NCBI GenBank assembly: GCA_033220425.1
Contig: CM065652.1
Span: 3,348,001-3,412,000 of the forward strand
Length of the DNA: 64,000 bases
Reading direction: 5' to 3'
From: Lepraria neglecta
Taxonomy: Eukaryota > Ascomycota > Lecanoromycetes > Lecanorales > Stereocaulaceae
Positions 33,640-43,245 of this stretch are shown here, piece by piece (the first letter of the stretch is position 1; each line of letters starts with the position of its first letter). Made by a program: the position numbers and the translations under genes. Under the pieces are notes generated by a model that saw only the letters and a list, made by a program, of their open reading frames with translations, was not told the origin of the DNA and did no database searches.

Positions 33640-35455
33640 TTAAAAGAAGTCTACAAGTCGGTAAAACGTATGAGCTTCAACACGCTCATCAGGATCGAGC
33701 CTCCAGTGCACCGAATGAAATTGCTCGGCAGCAAACCTCCCAAATTCAATGTTGAAGCTCTTCCAACTTGGAATATACATCTCCAGTCCCTCGCGTAGGC
33801 ATTCCTCGGAGGACTTGGGAAGAAAGGTCCGGCTGTCGTGATGGTAATGGTACAGCTCAAATATCTGCTGCTCCAATCCATTTATCTGCATCTTCATCTT
33901 GAAGGGCTCATTAGGACCGGGACCGGTGAGAGGCAGTGATTTGATGGTCAGAGTCATTTGTAGATCAGAGTTGCTGTATTCGCCTTCGTATGCCAGGGGA
34001 TGTTTGGACTTGGTGCCAGAGCACCGATGAGCCGTCCGTTCAACAAGGGCATGCTGCCACTGTGCGAGGGAATGGGTGCGCATTTCCAATGCCACACTAA
34101 GGTAATTTATGGTTGGCTTCATGTTGAAAAGTGCTTGCGTCAGGACCTGGGCCACAACGTTGCTGGAATCTCCGTTGGCGTTGCTGGCATTGGTCAGAAC
34201 GACGACCGCACTTTCAGTCTCGGGAAAGACCCAGTACGTGCTCGTGAAACCACGAAGGTCGCTAGTATCGCCTATGACTTTCTTAGGTGCTGATTCGGCG
34301 CCCATGATGTGAGATGACGTTAATGTTGAGGGATGCATTCGGTTGTTGATCTCCACAGCGGGCAAGCCAAGTTATAGAGGCGCATACCACCCGTACTACA
34401 CATCTGTGTGACATCAGCGGTTGGTTAGGCAGCTGAATGGTCCACTGAATGATTTCGGAGTCAGTGTTTCCCTTTTGAAATGGTTCTTGAGGCCAAAGGC
34501 ATGTCTCATGAGCCGGAAAAGATTTCCGGCTTAAACGAGGGCATGAATAAGAAAATAATGGCTCAGAAAAGATAACTTACCAGAGCTTTTAGTAGCCTCT
34601 CTGGGGTCAAAGTCTCGTGGTCTGAAGAGGTGATCGGAAAAATAGCCTGCAAGCCCTGTTCTTTCACCCATGCTGTAAACTTAGAGACTTGAATGAGTGC
34701 CTTGTAGCATTTGAGCATATCAGTCACGCAAGTCATCGTGGCGCCGGTTCCGTCGAGAACACCCCGGCCTTCCAGTGACGCTACATCATCTTCAGCTGGT
34801 CGGACGCCACTAAATACGATATAGGGGCGAGCAAAATTTCCATCAGGTTCTTCAAAAATCGACGTTCGTGACATTCCCAAAGCCGCAAAGAGATCAACAA
34901 CACATTTCTCCTACGGGACATCGCTGAGCTGGTTAACTAAATGAGCTGCGAAGGCGTACGACCAATCATTGGATCGTCATTCTTTCCGAAAGTCTGAAAT
35001 AGAAGGCAGATGGCGATAGGTATGGGTAATGTCTTTGGGATGTGCAATCGAAGAGCCATGCTTTCCCTGGAAAGCAAACGGAAGGGCTGCAATTCCCGTA
35101 GAATGCGTTAGAATATCTCCCAAGTTGGCTTTTCGACCAACATTAGGGCTGTTTGGGTGCCAAACCAGAGAAGGTATTCAGAACGAGGGACACCCTATGT
35201 AATGCGGCCAGATTGCTCGAGGAGACGTAAGAGTGTCGTGGTCAAAGCTTTCGTACAGCAGCCTGTACCGTAGATTGTATTGTGGTCTGGCACCCGACCG
35301 GTCTCTAAGTCAGCGTACCCAAAGCTGGTGAAAATCGTCCGGCCTTGATGGAGGACTCCGACAGAGAAGGAAGGGGCATGAAGATATCTCCTGATGGCAT
35401 CGACAATCGAGGTAGCTGACTCCAAGTCTTTCAGATGTGTCAGTGATAATTTCAA
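33640..35455 (-). pseudogene. Beta-lactamase-like serine hydrolase (class C/PBP fold), decayed
   Basis: Pieces in order: an N-terminal ATSIVDAIRRYLHAPSFSVG then VLHQGRTIFTSFGYADLETG; the active-site segment TIYGTGCCTKALTTTLLRLL; after a splice, NLGDILTHSTGIAALPFAFQ (a typical LSHTTGL-type helix); DWSYAFAAHLVNQ (YxN-type region altered); ALGMSRTSIFEEPDGNFARP, then GRGVLDGTGATMTCVTDMLK; and a C-terminal domain with STYWVFPETESAVVVLTNAS. The SxxK catalytic Ser is Cys here (GCCTK instead of the family's SCTK). In-frame stops occur after DFRKE and after QLSDVP. It is a dead copy of the fungal beta-lactamase family, enzymes that hydrolyse esters or amides, often in secondary metabolism. Confidence 0.65.
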
Positions 35456-36052
35456 GCACTGCTTTCTCTCTTGGACTACCTGAAAATCGCTGCCGCTTCC
35501 TCCTTTGCAGCATTTCTGACAAACTCATTGTCCATTGCGGATACGTTCCTCTGTCCTTCGATGTGATTTCCAGCTGGGTTTCCTTGGGGTGTTGTTGGCT
35601 TTGCCTGGTAGTTTGATGTGAGCGTGTTTGCATTTTAAAGCAGCGTCCGCCACCTTAAATATTGCCGTATTCTTACAAATTACGAAAATATCTGTAGGCG
35701 TTCCGAGAGAGCCCTCAAAAAAATTTCATCATAAGTCCTAGCTACTGAGTTATGTTCTCGTATCCTGACGTCCTCTTATGGGGCGTGTGCTTGACATCAT
35801 TTCTGGTACTCCCAACCAACAGTCATACGATTGTAGACGACGTTGCCCAGAGTGCTCTTCATCAGCACTCTCCTGTTGCTCTTGAACCATCCCTAAGCCT
35901 AGGAGGCTCTGATTCAACGCCCACACCATATAGCAGTCACAGTGCTTCTCCCGACCGAACACTACTCGGCATTGATTGAATGGCCCTCTAGCCCAAGTCC
36001 ATATTCGAAACCTCCCTCATCGGCATGCGAGCGTATCAAAATTATCCGTTTT
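35456..36052. other. Intergenic, one tiny secreted-like frame
   Basis: A plus-strand ATG frame at 35752-35979 (75 codons) begins with a signal-peptide-like stretch (VLLWGVCLTSFLVLPTNSHT), but has no homology I recognise and ends soon after; it may be chance. Confidence 0.25.
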
Positions 36053-36405
36053 TCAGTCACTTCCATTCTCCTGCTTCCATTTCTTCAAGTACGCTCGTCC
36101 ATTGACACCAAGCTTGCGACTTTTCGGAGGCGTGAAGGTTTCCGTAACGAAGGGAGTGAGCTGAAAATCTGGTATCAGCGTTTGTAGTCTGGGAGAGGAA
36201 GGAATAGATTCCCTACCTTGCAGTCTTTCAGCCCTTCTGGCACGATGTAATTGCGGACTTTCTGCCATTCGATCACGTAACCTCCGTGTTTTGTATGCCG
36301 ACCCATTGCGCCCGAGCCCGTGCCTTTGTAGAAGCCATTGCTAACTTGCTTCGTGCTAAGCGGTAAACGGCGGAGCCTACTGTATAGAGCTGCTGAAGGT
36401 TTCAT
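36053..36405 (-). CDS. MRPL27: Mitochondrial large-subunit ribosomal protein mL41 (yeast MRPL27)
   Basis: Exons 36405-36217 and 36160-36053 join in phase 0 to 98 residues, the usual size for this protein. The start is MKPSAALYSRLRRLPLSTKQ, which is basic and Ser/Leu-rich like a mitochondrial presequence. The conserved core is GFYKGTGSGAMGRHTKHGGY followed by VIEWQKVRNYIVP. After the intron comes LTPFVTETFTPPKSRKLG and a Lys-rich end. It is a component of the mitochondrial 54S subunit. It is transcribed away from UTP14, 201 bp apart. The intron donor GTAGGG is slightly off consensus; the acceptor TTTTCAG is strong. Confidence 0.88.
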
Positions 36406-36606
36406 GACGGTGGATGGCTTGCTAGTCCAGGGGAAGATTCAGTGATAGAAGTCTTGGAGCAATAGGCGGAGGAAGGAGCTCCGCACTAGCGCGAATTTTT
36501 CAGCCCTATCATGGCAGAGATTCACACTGCCAAGAGCCGTTCTTTAGAAAGAAAAGACTTTCTATGAGCAGTATACTTACGCTGGCCGCCTCCTCTACCC
36601 GCCAGA
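36406..36606. promoter_or_regulatory. Bidirectional promoter, MRPL27 and UTP14
   Basis: Only 201 bp separate the two divergent start codons, so both genes must share this control region. It contains TGAAAAATT on the minus strand (AATTTTTCA at 36494-36502), which resembles the rRNA-processing element (RRPE) known upstream of yeast ribosome-biogenesis genes. No GCGATGAG (PAC) element was found. The RRPE call is by similarity only. Confidence 0.4.
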
Positions 36607-39582
36607 ATGCCAGGTAGACGGTCATCGGTAGTGCCTTCTATCAGGAAGGCCAAGCCACAGAAGCAAAAGGGCAAGCGCTCTCTTAATGCACTTTCCATAG
36701 CAGAGCAACAGAATCCAGAGCGCTCAAAACTTCGACGCAGTCGCCTTGGACAAGCTGAAAAAGAACCTACAAAGCGCAAGAGACAAGACGAGGATGAAGA
36801 TGCCAACCTGGAAGAAGGTCCAGAACTGGCGAAGAGGCGGAAAGCTGGGGACAAAGATCGATACGGCAATGAGATCGAAGTAGGCAGCGACAGCAGTGGC
36901 AACGAGTGGGTGGTAGGCCAGGTTGACGACGATGATGACAGCGATCTAGACAGTGATGAGGCTATGGGCGAGAGCGACGAGGAACGGTTCGAGGGGTTTG
37001 CATTTCGTGGGAGCTCGGCTACCGTACCCCAAAGCAAAGGTCGCTCCAGAGTCCTAGAGACGGATGATCAAGATGATGAAATACGTGATATAGATCTAAG
37101 AGAAGACGGAGATGAAGGCGGTACTTTTGACGAGGAGAGTGACGGCTTGGGAGACGATGCAGTCGATCTGGCCGCTATGCTCGATGCCAGCGAAGATGGC
37201 GAATCTCAGCCTCGAGAATCTGGGGGCCCAGAAGGATCAGGAGACGATAGTTCCGGGTCCGACGACGACGATCATGGCACAGATGAGGAACCCTCAGATG
37301 AAGAAGAAGGATCGATGCTTTCATACTCGGGTGATGAGGACGAGCCTGGAGATTCCGCAAAGCACGCTAGGTTACAGGCTCTCGTATCTACTATGAACGA
37401 GGAAGATCAAGGAACGATGCGTGCAAGAGCCCCAGCTGATGCTCAGGAGTCAATAATTCCATCAGAGTTCGGCTCGAATCCAAAGCGAAAGTTCACAGCC
37501 GCTGATTTTTTGACTTCTACTACTGACCCCGGAGGAAGAAAATCTCAAAATCTCCTGGCTAACAATGATGCTAAGGGCTCTAGCAAACGCGGTGGAATAG
37601 CTAACACATTGGATGCCCCACTTCCAAAGAGGCAACAAGATCGTCTGGACCGAGCTGCTGCATACGAGCAGAGCAAAGAGACCTTGAAACGCTGGATTGA
37701 TACTGTAAAGCATAATCGAAGGGCCGACCACCTTTCTTTCCCTCACAATGACCCCAATGCAGTAGCCGCGCAGGGATCAGGACGTCTCCTTCCCACTTCC
37801 TACTCGCAACCCTTGACAGACCTTGAAACTACTATACAGAACATATTGCAAGATAGTGGTCTAGCAGCGCCGAACGGCAAATCCGAAGAAGACAAGCTGC
37901 AGGCTTTCGAAGAGCTACAGACGAATAAAATGCCCCTTGAGGAAGTTCAAGCGCGAAGAGCCGAATTGCGGAAGGCTCGAGAGCTCTTGTTTCGAGAAGA
38001 AGTTCGCACGAAAAGGATCAAAAAGATTAAAAGCAGGTCATACCGGAAAGTGCATCGAAAGGAAAGAGAGCGCACTGCACAACAGGAAAAAGAAGCACTG
38101 ACAGCCGCCGGTGTGGACGACTCAGAGAGCGAGCAGGAACGTAAGGACCGACGCCGTGCAGAAGAGAGAATGGGAGCTCGACATCGCGAGAGCAAATGGG
38201 CTAAAGGCGTCAAGGATAGTGGAAGGGCCAAATGGGATGAAGATGCCCGAGGTGGAGTGACGGAAATGGCGAGGAGAGGGGAGGAGTTGAGACGAAGAAT
38301 AGAAGGCAAGCAGGTGGCTGGATATGAAGATGGAATGTTCTCATCCAAGTCTGAGTCTGATGAAGAAGATGAAATGGAAAACGGAGATCACAAATCTCAT
38401 AACCGATTGCAGAGGCTCAGCGGGAACGCCGACGAACTCGATTCTGATGCTCGAGGTTCGAAGCTAGCATCTATGGACTTCATGAAAAAGGCTGAAGCTG
38501 CGCGTAAAGCTCGGAATGATGCAGACGTAGAAGATTTACGCAGAGAACTAGCAGGCGAGGACGCTCCTAGCGAAGAAGAGCCCTCAGAGGGTCCGGGAAG
38601 GCGATTGTTTGGGCCCATGAAGAGCAAGCCTCTGCCTCCCAAGGATGGCCCACTCGAACAGAAAAGTGAGTTCGAAGAGCGCGAAGTTTCTGATATTGAA
38701 GGCTATCGTGGAAGAGGCAGCGAGGACGACCTCGAAATTATTGTGGACACCTCAGGTGCTCACGGCAAAGCTATGCGCGCAGCAAAGCCGTCACCCGGAG
38801 ATAGGAAGAAAAATGCAGGTCCCCAAAGAAGTGACGATCAGTTTCTGTATGCAAGTGAGAATCCATGGTTAACAAACAGCAAGGAAGCTTCCAATGGCAG
38901 CAAGAGACAAGCCAAGGATACTGATCGGGGTGCGATCATTTCAAATACCATTGCGCCGGTCGATGCTCCCCCTGCCAAAATTGCAAAGCCACGATCTGCT
39001 CTCAAGGGCGCAAGAGACGCAGAGAAGACTCGCCAAGACGTGGAGCTACCCAAAGCTGCGGCGTCAGCCGTCATGATCGATGCTGAAGACGAAGACGACG
39101 ATACTGAAAGACTACCCTTCGTGTTGCACAATCAAGACCTTGTGCGCAAGGCTTTCGCAGGCGACGAGGTTGTGGCAGACTTCGACAAGGAGAAGCAACA
39201 AACAGTCGAAGACGAGCAGGATAAAATAATTGACAACACTCTACCCGGTTGGGGCAACTGGACAGGAGCTGGAATTGGCAAGAAGCAAGAAAAGCGCAAC
39301 AAAGGCAAAGTCCTCACCAAAGAGCCGGGCATCGCAAAGGAGAAGCGCCAAGATGCAAAGCTCGATCGTGTTATCATCAACGAGAAGCGCGTCAAGAAGA
39401 ACGCCAAATACTTGGCATCAAATCTGCCTCATCCATTCGAGACTAGACAGCAGTATGAGAGATCGCTGCGGCTCCCTGTTGGACCGGAGTGGACGACGAA
39501 GGAAACTTTCCAGTCTGCGACGAAGCCTAGAATCCTGATGAAGCAGGGGGTCATTGCGCCTATGACGAAGCCGATGATATGA
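36607..39582 (+). CDS. UTP14: Utp14, U3 snoRNA-associated protein of the small-subunit processome
   Basis: A single 991-codon exon. Utp14 acts in the nucleolus, where it binds and activates the helicase Dhr1 to release U3 snoRNA during 18S rRNA maturation (known in yeast). The sequence shows a basic N-terminus (PGRRSSVVPSIRKAKPQKQK), a long Asp/Glu/Ser-rich acidic stretch (about residues 55-260), and the Utp14 core with repeated basic helices (AAAYEQSKETLKRWIDTVKH; KIKSRSYRKVHRKERERTA; MSFMKK-like MDFMKKAEAARKARN). The diagnostic C-terminus is DNTLPGWGNWTGAGIGKK, followed by DRVIINEKRVKKNAKYL and LPHPFETRQQYERSLRLPVG then PEWTTKETF. Length agrees with fungal orthologues. It shares a short divergent promoter with MRPL27, linking cytosolic and mitochondrial ribosome supply. 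Confidence 0.93.
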   Translation: MPGRRSSVVPSIRKAKPQKQKGKRSLNALSIAEQQNPERSKLRRSRLGQAEKEPTKRKRQDEDEDANLEEGPELAKRRKAGDKDRYGNEIEVGSDSSGNEWVVGQVDDDDDSDLDSDEAMGESDEERFEGFAFRGSSATVPQSKGRSRVLETDDQDDEIRDIDLREDGDEGGTFDEESDGLGDDAVDLAAMLDASEDGESQPRESGGPEGSGDDSSGSDDDDHGTDEEPSDEEEGSMLSYSGDEDEPGDSAKHARLQALVSTMNEEDQGTMRARAPADAQESIIPSEFGSNPKRKFTAADFLTSTTDPGGRKSQNLLANNDAKGSSKRGGIANTLDAPLPKRQQDRLDRAAAYEQSKETLKRWIDTVKHNRRADHLSFPHNDPNAVAAQGSGRLLPTSYSQPLTDLETTIQNILQDSGLAAPNGKSEEDKLQAFEELQTNKMPLEEVQARRAELRKARELLFREEVRTKRIKKIKSRSYRKVHRKERERTAQQEKEALTAAGVDDSESEQERKDRRRAEERMGARHRESKWAKGVKDSGRAKWDEDARGGVTEMARRGEELRRRIEGKQVAGYEDGMFSSKSESDEEDEMENGDHKSHNRLQRLSGNADELDSDARGSKLASMDFMKKAEAARKARNDADVEDLRRELAGEDAPSEEEPSEGPGRRLFGPMKSKPLPPKDGPLEQKSEFEEREVSDIEGYRGRGSEDDLEIIVDTSGAHGKAMRAAKPSPGDRKKNAGPQRSDDQFLYASENPWLTNSKEASNGSKRQAKDTDRGAIISNTIAPVDAPPAKIAKPRSALKGARDAEKTRQDVELPKAAASAVMIDAEDEDDDTERLPFVLHNQDLVRKAFAGDEVVADFDKEKQQTVEDEQDKIIDNTLPGWGNWTGAGIGKKQEKRNKGKVLTKEPGIAKEKRQDAKLDRVIINEKRVKKNAKYLASNLPHPFETRQQYERSLRLPVGPEWTTKETFQSATKPRILMKQGVIAPMTKPMI

Positions 39583-41587
39583 CTCTTCTTCCTTACACTG
39601 CTATTTGTGAGGCTATCTGGCGCCCGAGCTTTTAAAGGCTGTTCAGTTTTCTGGGGCGGTTTCAGCCTCAGGGGCGCTAACGTGAAAAATGGCGGAGAGC
39701 TACAACAGAAAGGATGTAGCCGAATGGCTGCGCCGCACGTAAGGGCTTCCTAGTTGACAAGGACTGTCACAATTAAGGCATGCGATTTTCAAGAAGTCCA
39801 TGCTTGAAGGCCGGTAGGAGGCAAAATTGATCAAGCAGCTTTTTGCTCTTTCCTCACTAGTGCTGGAACTCTATTCCAACTTTAAACCAGCACAAGTTGG
39901 TGACTCTCCCAGGAATGAGCCTCACATATCGACCACCACACCGAACACAACATTCGCGCCAACGCGGGGACGGTGGGCAAGCCTCTCGAGCTCGACTCCT
40001 TGTACAGCGCCTAATGGATCTTTTGAGCTACCAAGCATTGACTTCAGCACTATTATGTTCCCCAACAGGTCGGGCAGTGTGGCTTCTCAGACTCCTCAAT
40101 CCAATTGTACCCCTTAATCACACGTCTCTGACAGGTAAGTCTTTCAGCGACAGAGAACACAGCAGAGCGTCAGCATATACAACGCTTTAAAACTCCGTCT
40201 ATCAAGTCTCTTTCAAATATTTCGCAAGAAGATATATCCACTTGCTTCCAATCCCATTATCTTGATTGCTCCAATTTAAACCTGCAATCGCAACCACTGC
40301 ATCGAGCCTTTGCCTAACAACCGTCTGCATCGCTCTCCGTATCATTCTCAAGTCCATCTTTGCTCTTCCGCCCTCCACCACCTCGAATTCTCTCACCACC
40401 CAAAAAATCGTCAATCCTCTCACACGGCTACATACTCTTAACCATGGCAACTTCATTCTTGACATCCACATTCTGCATCCCCCTCGGTACTCTCTTCGCA
40501 CCTCAAGTCCAATTGTGTATCCAAGCCATCGATCTCTTAGTGGTTTTCGAAGCCATGTCCTGCCTCTTCTTCGCCACTGCTTCGGAAGCTTTTGATCGCC
40601 TCCATAGCTCCCTGACAACTTTCACAGTGGCGTACGAGATGGAAAAAGGGGAGATGTACAGAATGGTAGGATATTGGGGTTACTTAGTGAGGTCGCACCC
40701 TTTGGAGGAGGATAAAATGCTTAGAGGGGGCAACAGCCTGAGATGGGAATATACACTGGCTTACCGCCTATTAGTTGCACGAGAAGAAGGACGCTCCCTC
40801 CACCGACGCCAGTGTCACCAAACGAAGTCCATCACCGCGCCACTCGTCTATTACGACAAGTTGCCACAAATTTCGCAATTCTGTCTCATTCGGAATAGTA
40901 CCTGGATAGCTTACGTGGGAGGATGGTAGCTAGAGGGAAGCTAGGGGCAGTGAGTGATTCGCAGACAATTGGTGAAGATGGGGGTACATCCTAGTACTGT
41001 ACCATGACCCCGGGCGAAGATATCGACATATGTCCGTTCTATAGAGCAAAAGAATGAGGAGTTGCCTACCTAGCCTGAATATGGGTACTGTCTAGGATAG
41101 GGGGTTCAATCAAGAACAGGGTATATGCGCAAGAAACGCGAACCACTGAGCCTTATATTCGTTCCTACTGCTATGTTGCATATGCGGTTATGTATAGATT
41201 TCGAACAACAGTTTCTCTCTGCCTACGGTTCTCCCTCCTGACATGCTATCAACAGGCCACCTCCAACCAATGGAAGCTCTTGCAGTGAGTGCATTCCTCC
41301 TTCCCGCCAGGCATTGCTGCTTTAGCTCCACATCGCATCGCATCACACGATTCGCAGTGTCCCTTTTCATTGTCACCATTTCCAGAACCCTCTCACCAAT
41401 ATGAAGAACGAACAAGCAAGCTCGGCCACTACAATATAAAGGTATAGATTCGTTTTAGCAAAAGCAAATGGATCGCGATTTCGAGGGAATATAAAAGCAC
41501 AGCCCTAGAATCCCTGTGGCATCCTGCCACAAAACGGTACGAGTAGCGTGAACCGCGCATATGATGTAGCCTGAGCACCCCTAAAGA
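39583..41587. other. Intergenic, weak frames only
   Basis: A plus-strand frame from ATG 40443 to 40929 (162 codons) has a hydrophobic start (VQLCIQAIDLLVVFEAMSCL) but no recognised family, and an antisense frame of similar length competes at 40202-40618. Neither is called as a gene. Confidence 0.3.
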
Positions 41588-42313
41588 CTAGGAGCTCCCC
41601 ACATCCCCACCCTCAGTAACGCCTTCGCTTTGCGCCAACGCATCCAGCGCCGCCGTGCTAATCCCATTGACCGCCCCCACCGCACTTCCCCCATCCATCG
41701 CCCCAGGCGCCTCATGCCCATTCAGAGCTACAAAAAACCCCTTCCCATGCCCCACCTGCGCCAACCCTCCCAACCCCGTCTTACTAGCCGGCACACAAAT
41801 CTCCAGCACCTTCCTAACAGCAACAATAATATCAACAAGCCTAAGTTCATCCCTCATATCCCCAACATCATACGCCGTAGTCAACAACACCTGGCACCGT
41901 CCCACATGCCACGCTTCAGGGATCTTATGGCTGCCGCCGCGGCCATCGCGGGTCCAGTTTTGATAGGTGAAGGGGCCGGCTTTGTCGTGGAGGATGAGTT
42001 CGATGGTGTTATCGCAGTCGGCGAGGTTGAGGGGGAAGGCGAGGTGTTGGTCGGGTTTGAAGCACTCTATCTTTCCAGTGGGAAGTGGTGGTGGGTGAGG
42101 CGATGGCGGGGGGAAGGGTGGCTTGGGGGGCAGAGGCGGCTGCGGTGGGATGGCGATATCGGTGTTGCTATTGTTGGATTTTGGCGGACCTGGAGGGTCA
42201 AGGGATGGCGTTGAGGATCGCGGAACGAGGGCGAGAGAGGAAGGTAGGAGGAGCGCGGTGGTTATCGTAAGGATGAGAAAGATGGCATAAGACGCAGGCG
42301 CGGTAGATCTCAT
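41588..42313 (-). CDS. Secreted proline-rich protein of the GxCxI family, member 2
   Basis: A single exon of 241 codons from a clear ATG. The signal peptide is evident (YAIFLILTITTALLLPSSLA). A Pro-rich linker (PPQPPLPPKPPFPPPSPHPP) leads to a C-terminal domain with ECFKPDQHLAFPLNLADCDN, WHVGRCQVLLTTAYD, LVDIIVAVRKVLEICV and GLGGLAQVGHGKGFFVALNG. The pattern of C..DC, W..G.C.V.L, a helix ending in I-C-V, then G-x-GG and a final F-x-V-x-L-x-G is shared with the gene at 32270-33283. An extracellular location is well supported; the Pro-rich spacer suggests cell-wall association. Activity unknown. Confidence 0.7.
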   Translation of the reverse strand: MRSTAPASYAIFLILTITTALLLPSSLALVPRSSTPSLDPPGPPKSNNSNTDIAIPPQPPLPPKPPFPPPSPHPPPLPTGKIECFKPDQHLAFPLNLADCDNTIELILHDKAGPFTYQNWTRDGRGGSHKIPEAWHVGRCQVLLTTAYDVGDMRDELRLVDIIVAVRKVLEICVPASKTGLGGLAQVGHGKGFFVALNGHEAPGAMDGGSAVGAVNGISTAALDALAQSEGVTEGGDVGSS

Positions 42314-43245
42314 GCTGGGATGTAGCGCTTTACTGAGCGAAGGTATTTACTTGAGAGAATATGAAGAGGAATGCCTTACGATGAATACATCGATGCCGGA
42401 ATATGAAGATAGAGCTGCCTCGCGACACTATGGTTTTGCCGCTACTTACACTTGAAGCGGCGGCTCTTCTAGTAGATGATGATTTGATCGGAACTTTTCC
42501 AAAACACATCGCCTCGAAGAGTACATGCGCAACGATTGGCTAAGAGAATTTCCACAAACATCGCAAGAACAGGTATGACGGAAAGATGAAGACGCACCCT
42601 ACAAGAGGGTGCTTGCCAGCTCCACGGCAGATTTAAAAGTTAGATCTTGGTTGAGTATGGTCATGATTTTCTAGAAGTCATGACTGTGATTCGACTTGAC
42701 TTGGACAATTCCCCCTAGCAGTCCACTTCCAACTCAGAGGAGAAGTACCCGATGTCTCGGTCAGATTGGGAACGTCTTGGTACGTTAATGTCACATTTCG
42801 AGGGTATGAGGCCAGCGTTCTATGATTGTTCTGCGCTTGAGTATTGATGATACTGTCGCATTTTAACGGGGTTAAGGCAATATTGTCAACAGCTCTGCGC
42901 TTGAATATTGGTGAAATTGTCGCACTTCAATGGCGATTAGGCCAGTATCTTCGACAATCCTGTGCCTCGATTTTGGCAATAAGTTCATACTTCGTAGGAT
43001 TCTGAACCAGGATGCTTGCTCGATTTAGGCTCTGCAGCAGGCCAAAAGCCTTAATCCTTGGCTTGATGGAAGCCTGGGTCAGAGCCGTAATGGAGGGTTT
43101 TAACGATCAAGTCTAGCAAAAACTGAGTCTATGGGTTCAAAACGGGGTACTTCGATAAGTAGCCGTTGCGGCACACAGCAAGAACATAGGGTCTGGACCC
43201 GAAGGACTGCCAGGTGGACTGCCCCGAGTCAACTCGACCGTCATT
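42314..43245. other. Intergenic with a degenerate tandem array
   Basis: No gene. Contains the 66 bp degenerate tandem repeat at 42766-42990 (listed separately). Confidence 0.4.
42766..42990. repeat. Degenerate tandem repeat, about 66 bp, 3-4 copies
   Basis: The clearest units start at TCTGCGCTTGAGTATTGATG (near 42829) and TCTGCGCTTGAATATTGGTG (near 42895). Each is followed by a GTCGCAYTT segment, then a GG.TTAGGCCA/AAGGCAA segment and a CGACAATC/GTCAACAG end. More divergent copies lie on both sides. Confidence 0.5.

Noticed and set aside
39715-39790. tRNA-like TAGCCGAATGGC string
   Set aside because: No T-loop consensus or matching acceptor stem within tRNA distance.
40202-40929. Competing 138- and 189-codon frames on opposite strands
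   Set aside because: Each is composition-driven, neither has homology or a gene-like start and neither is favoured over the other.
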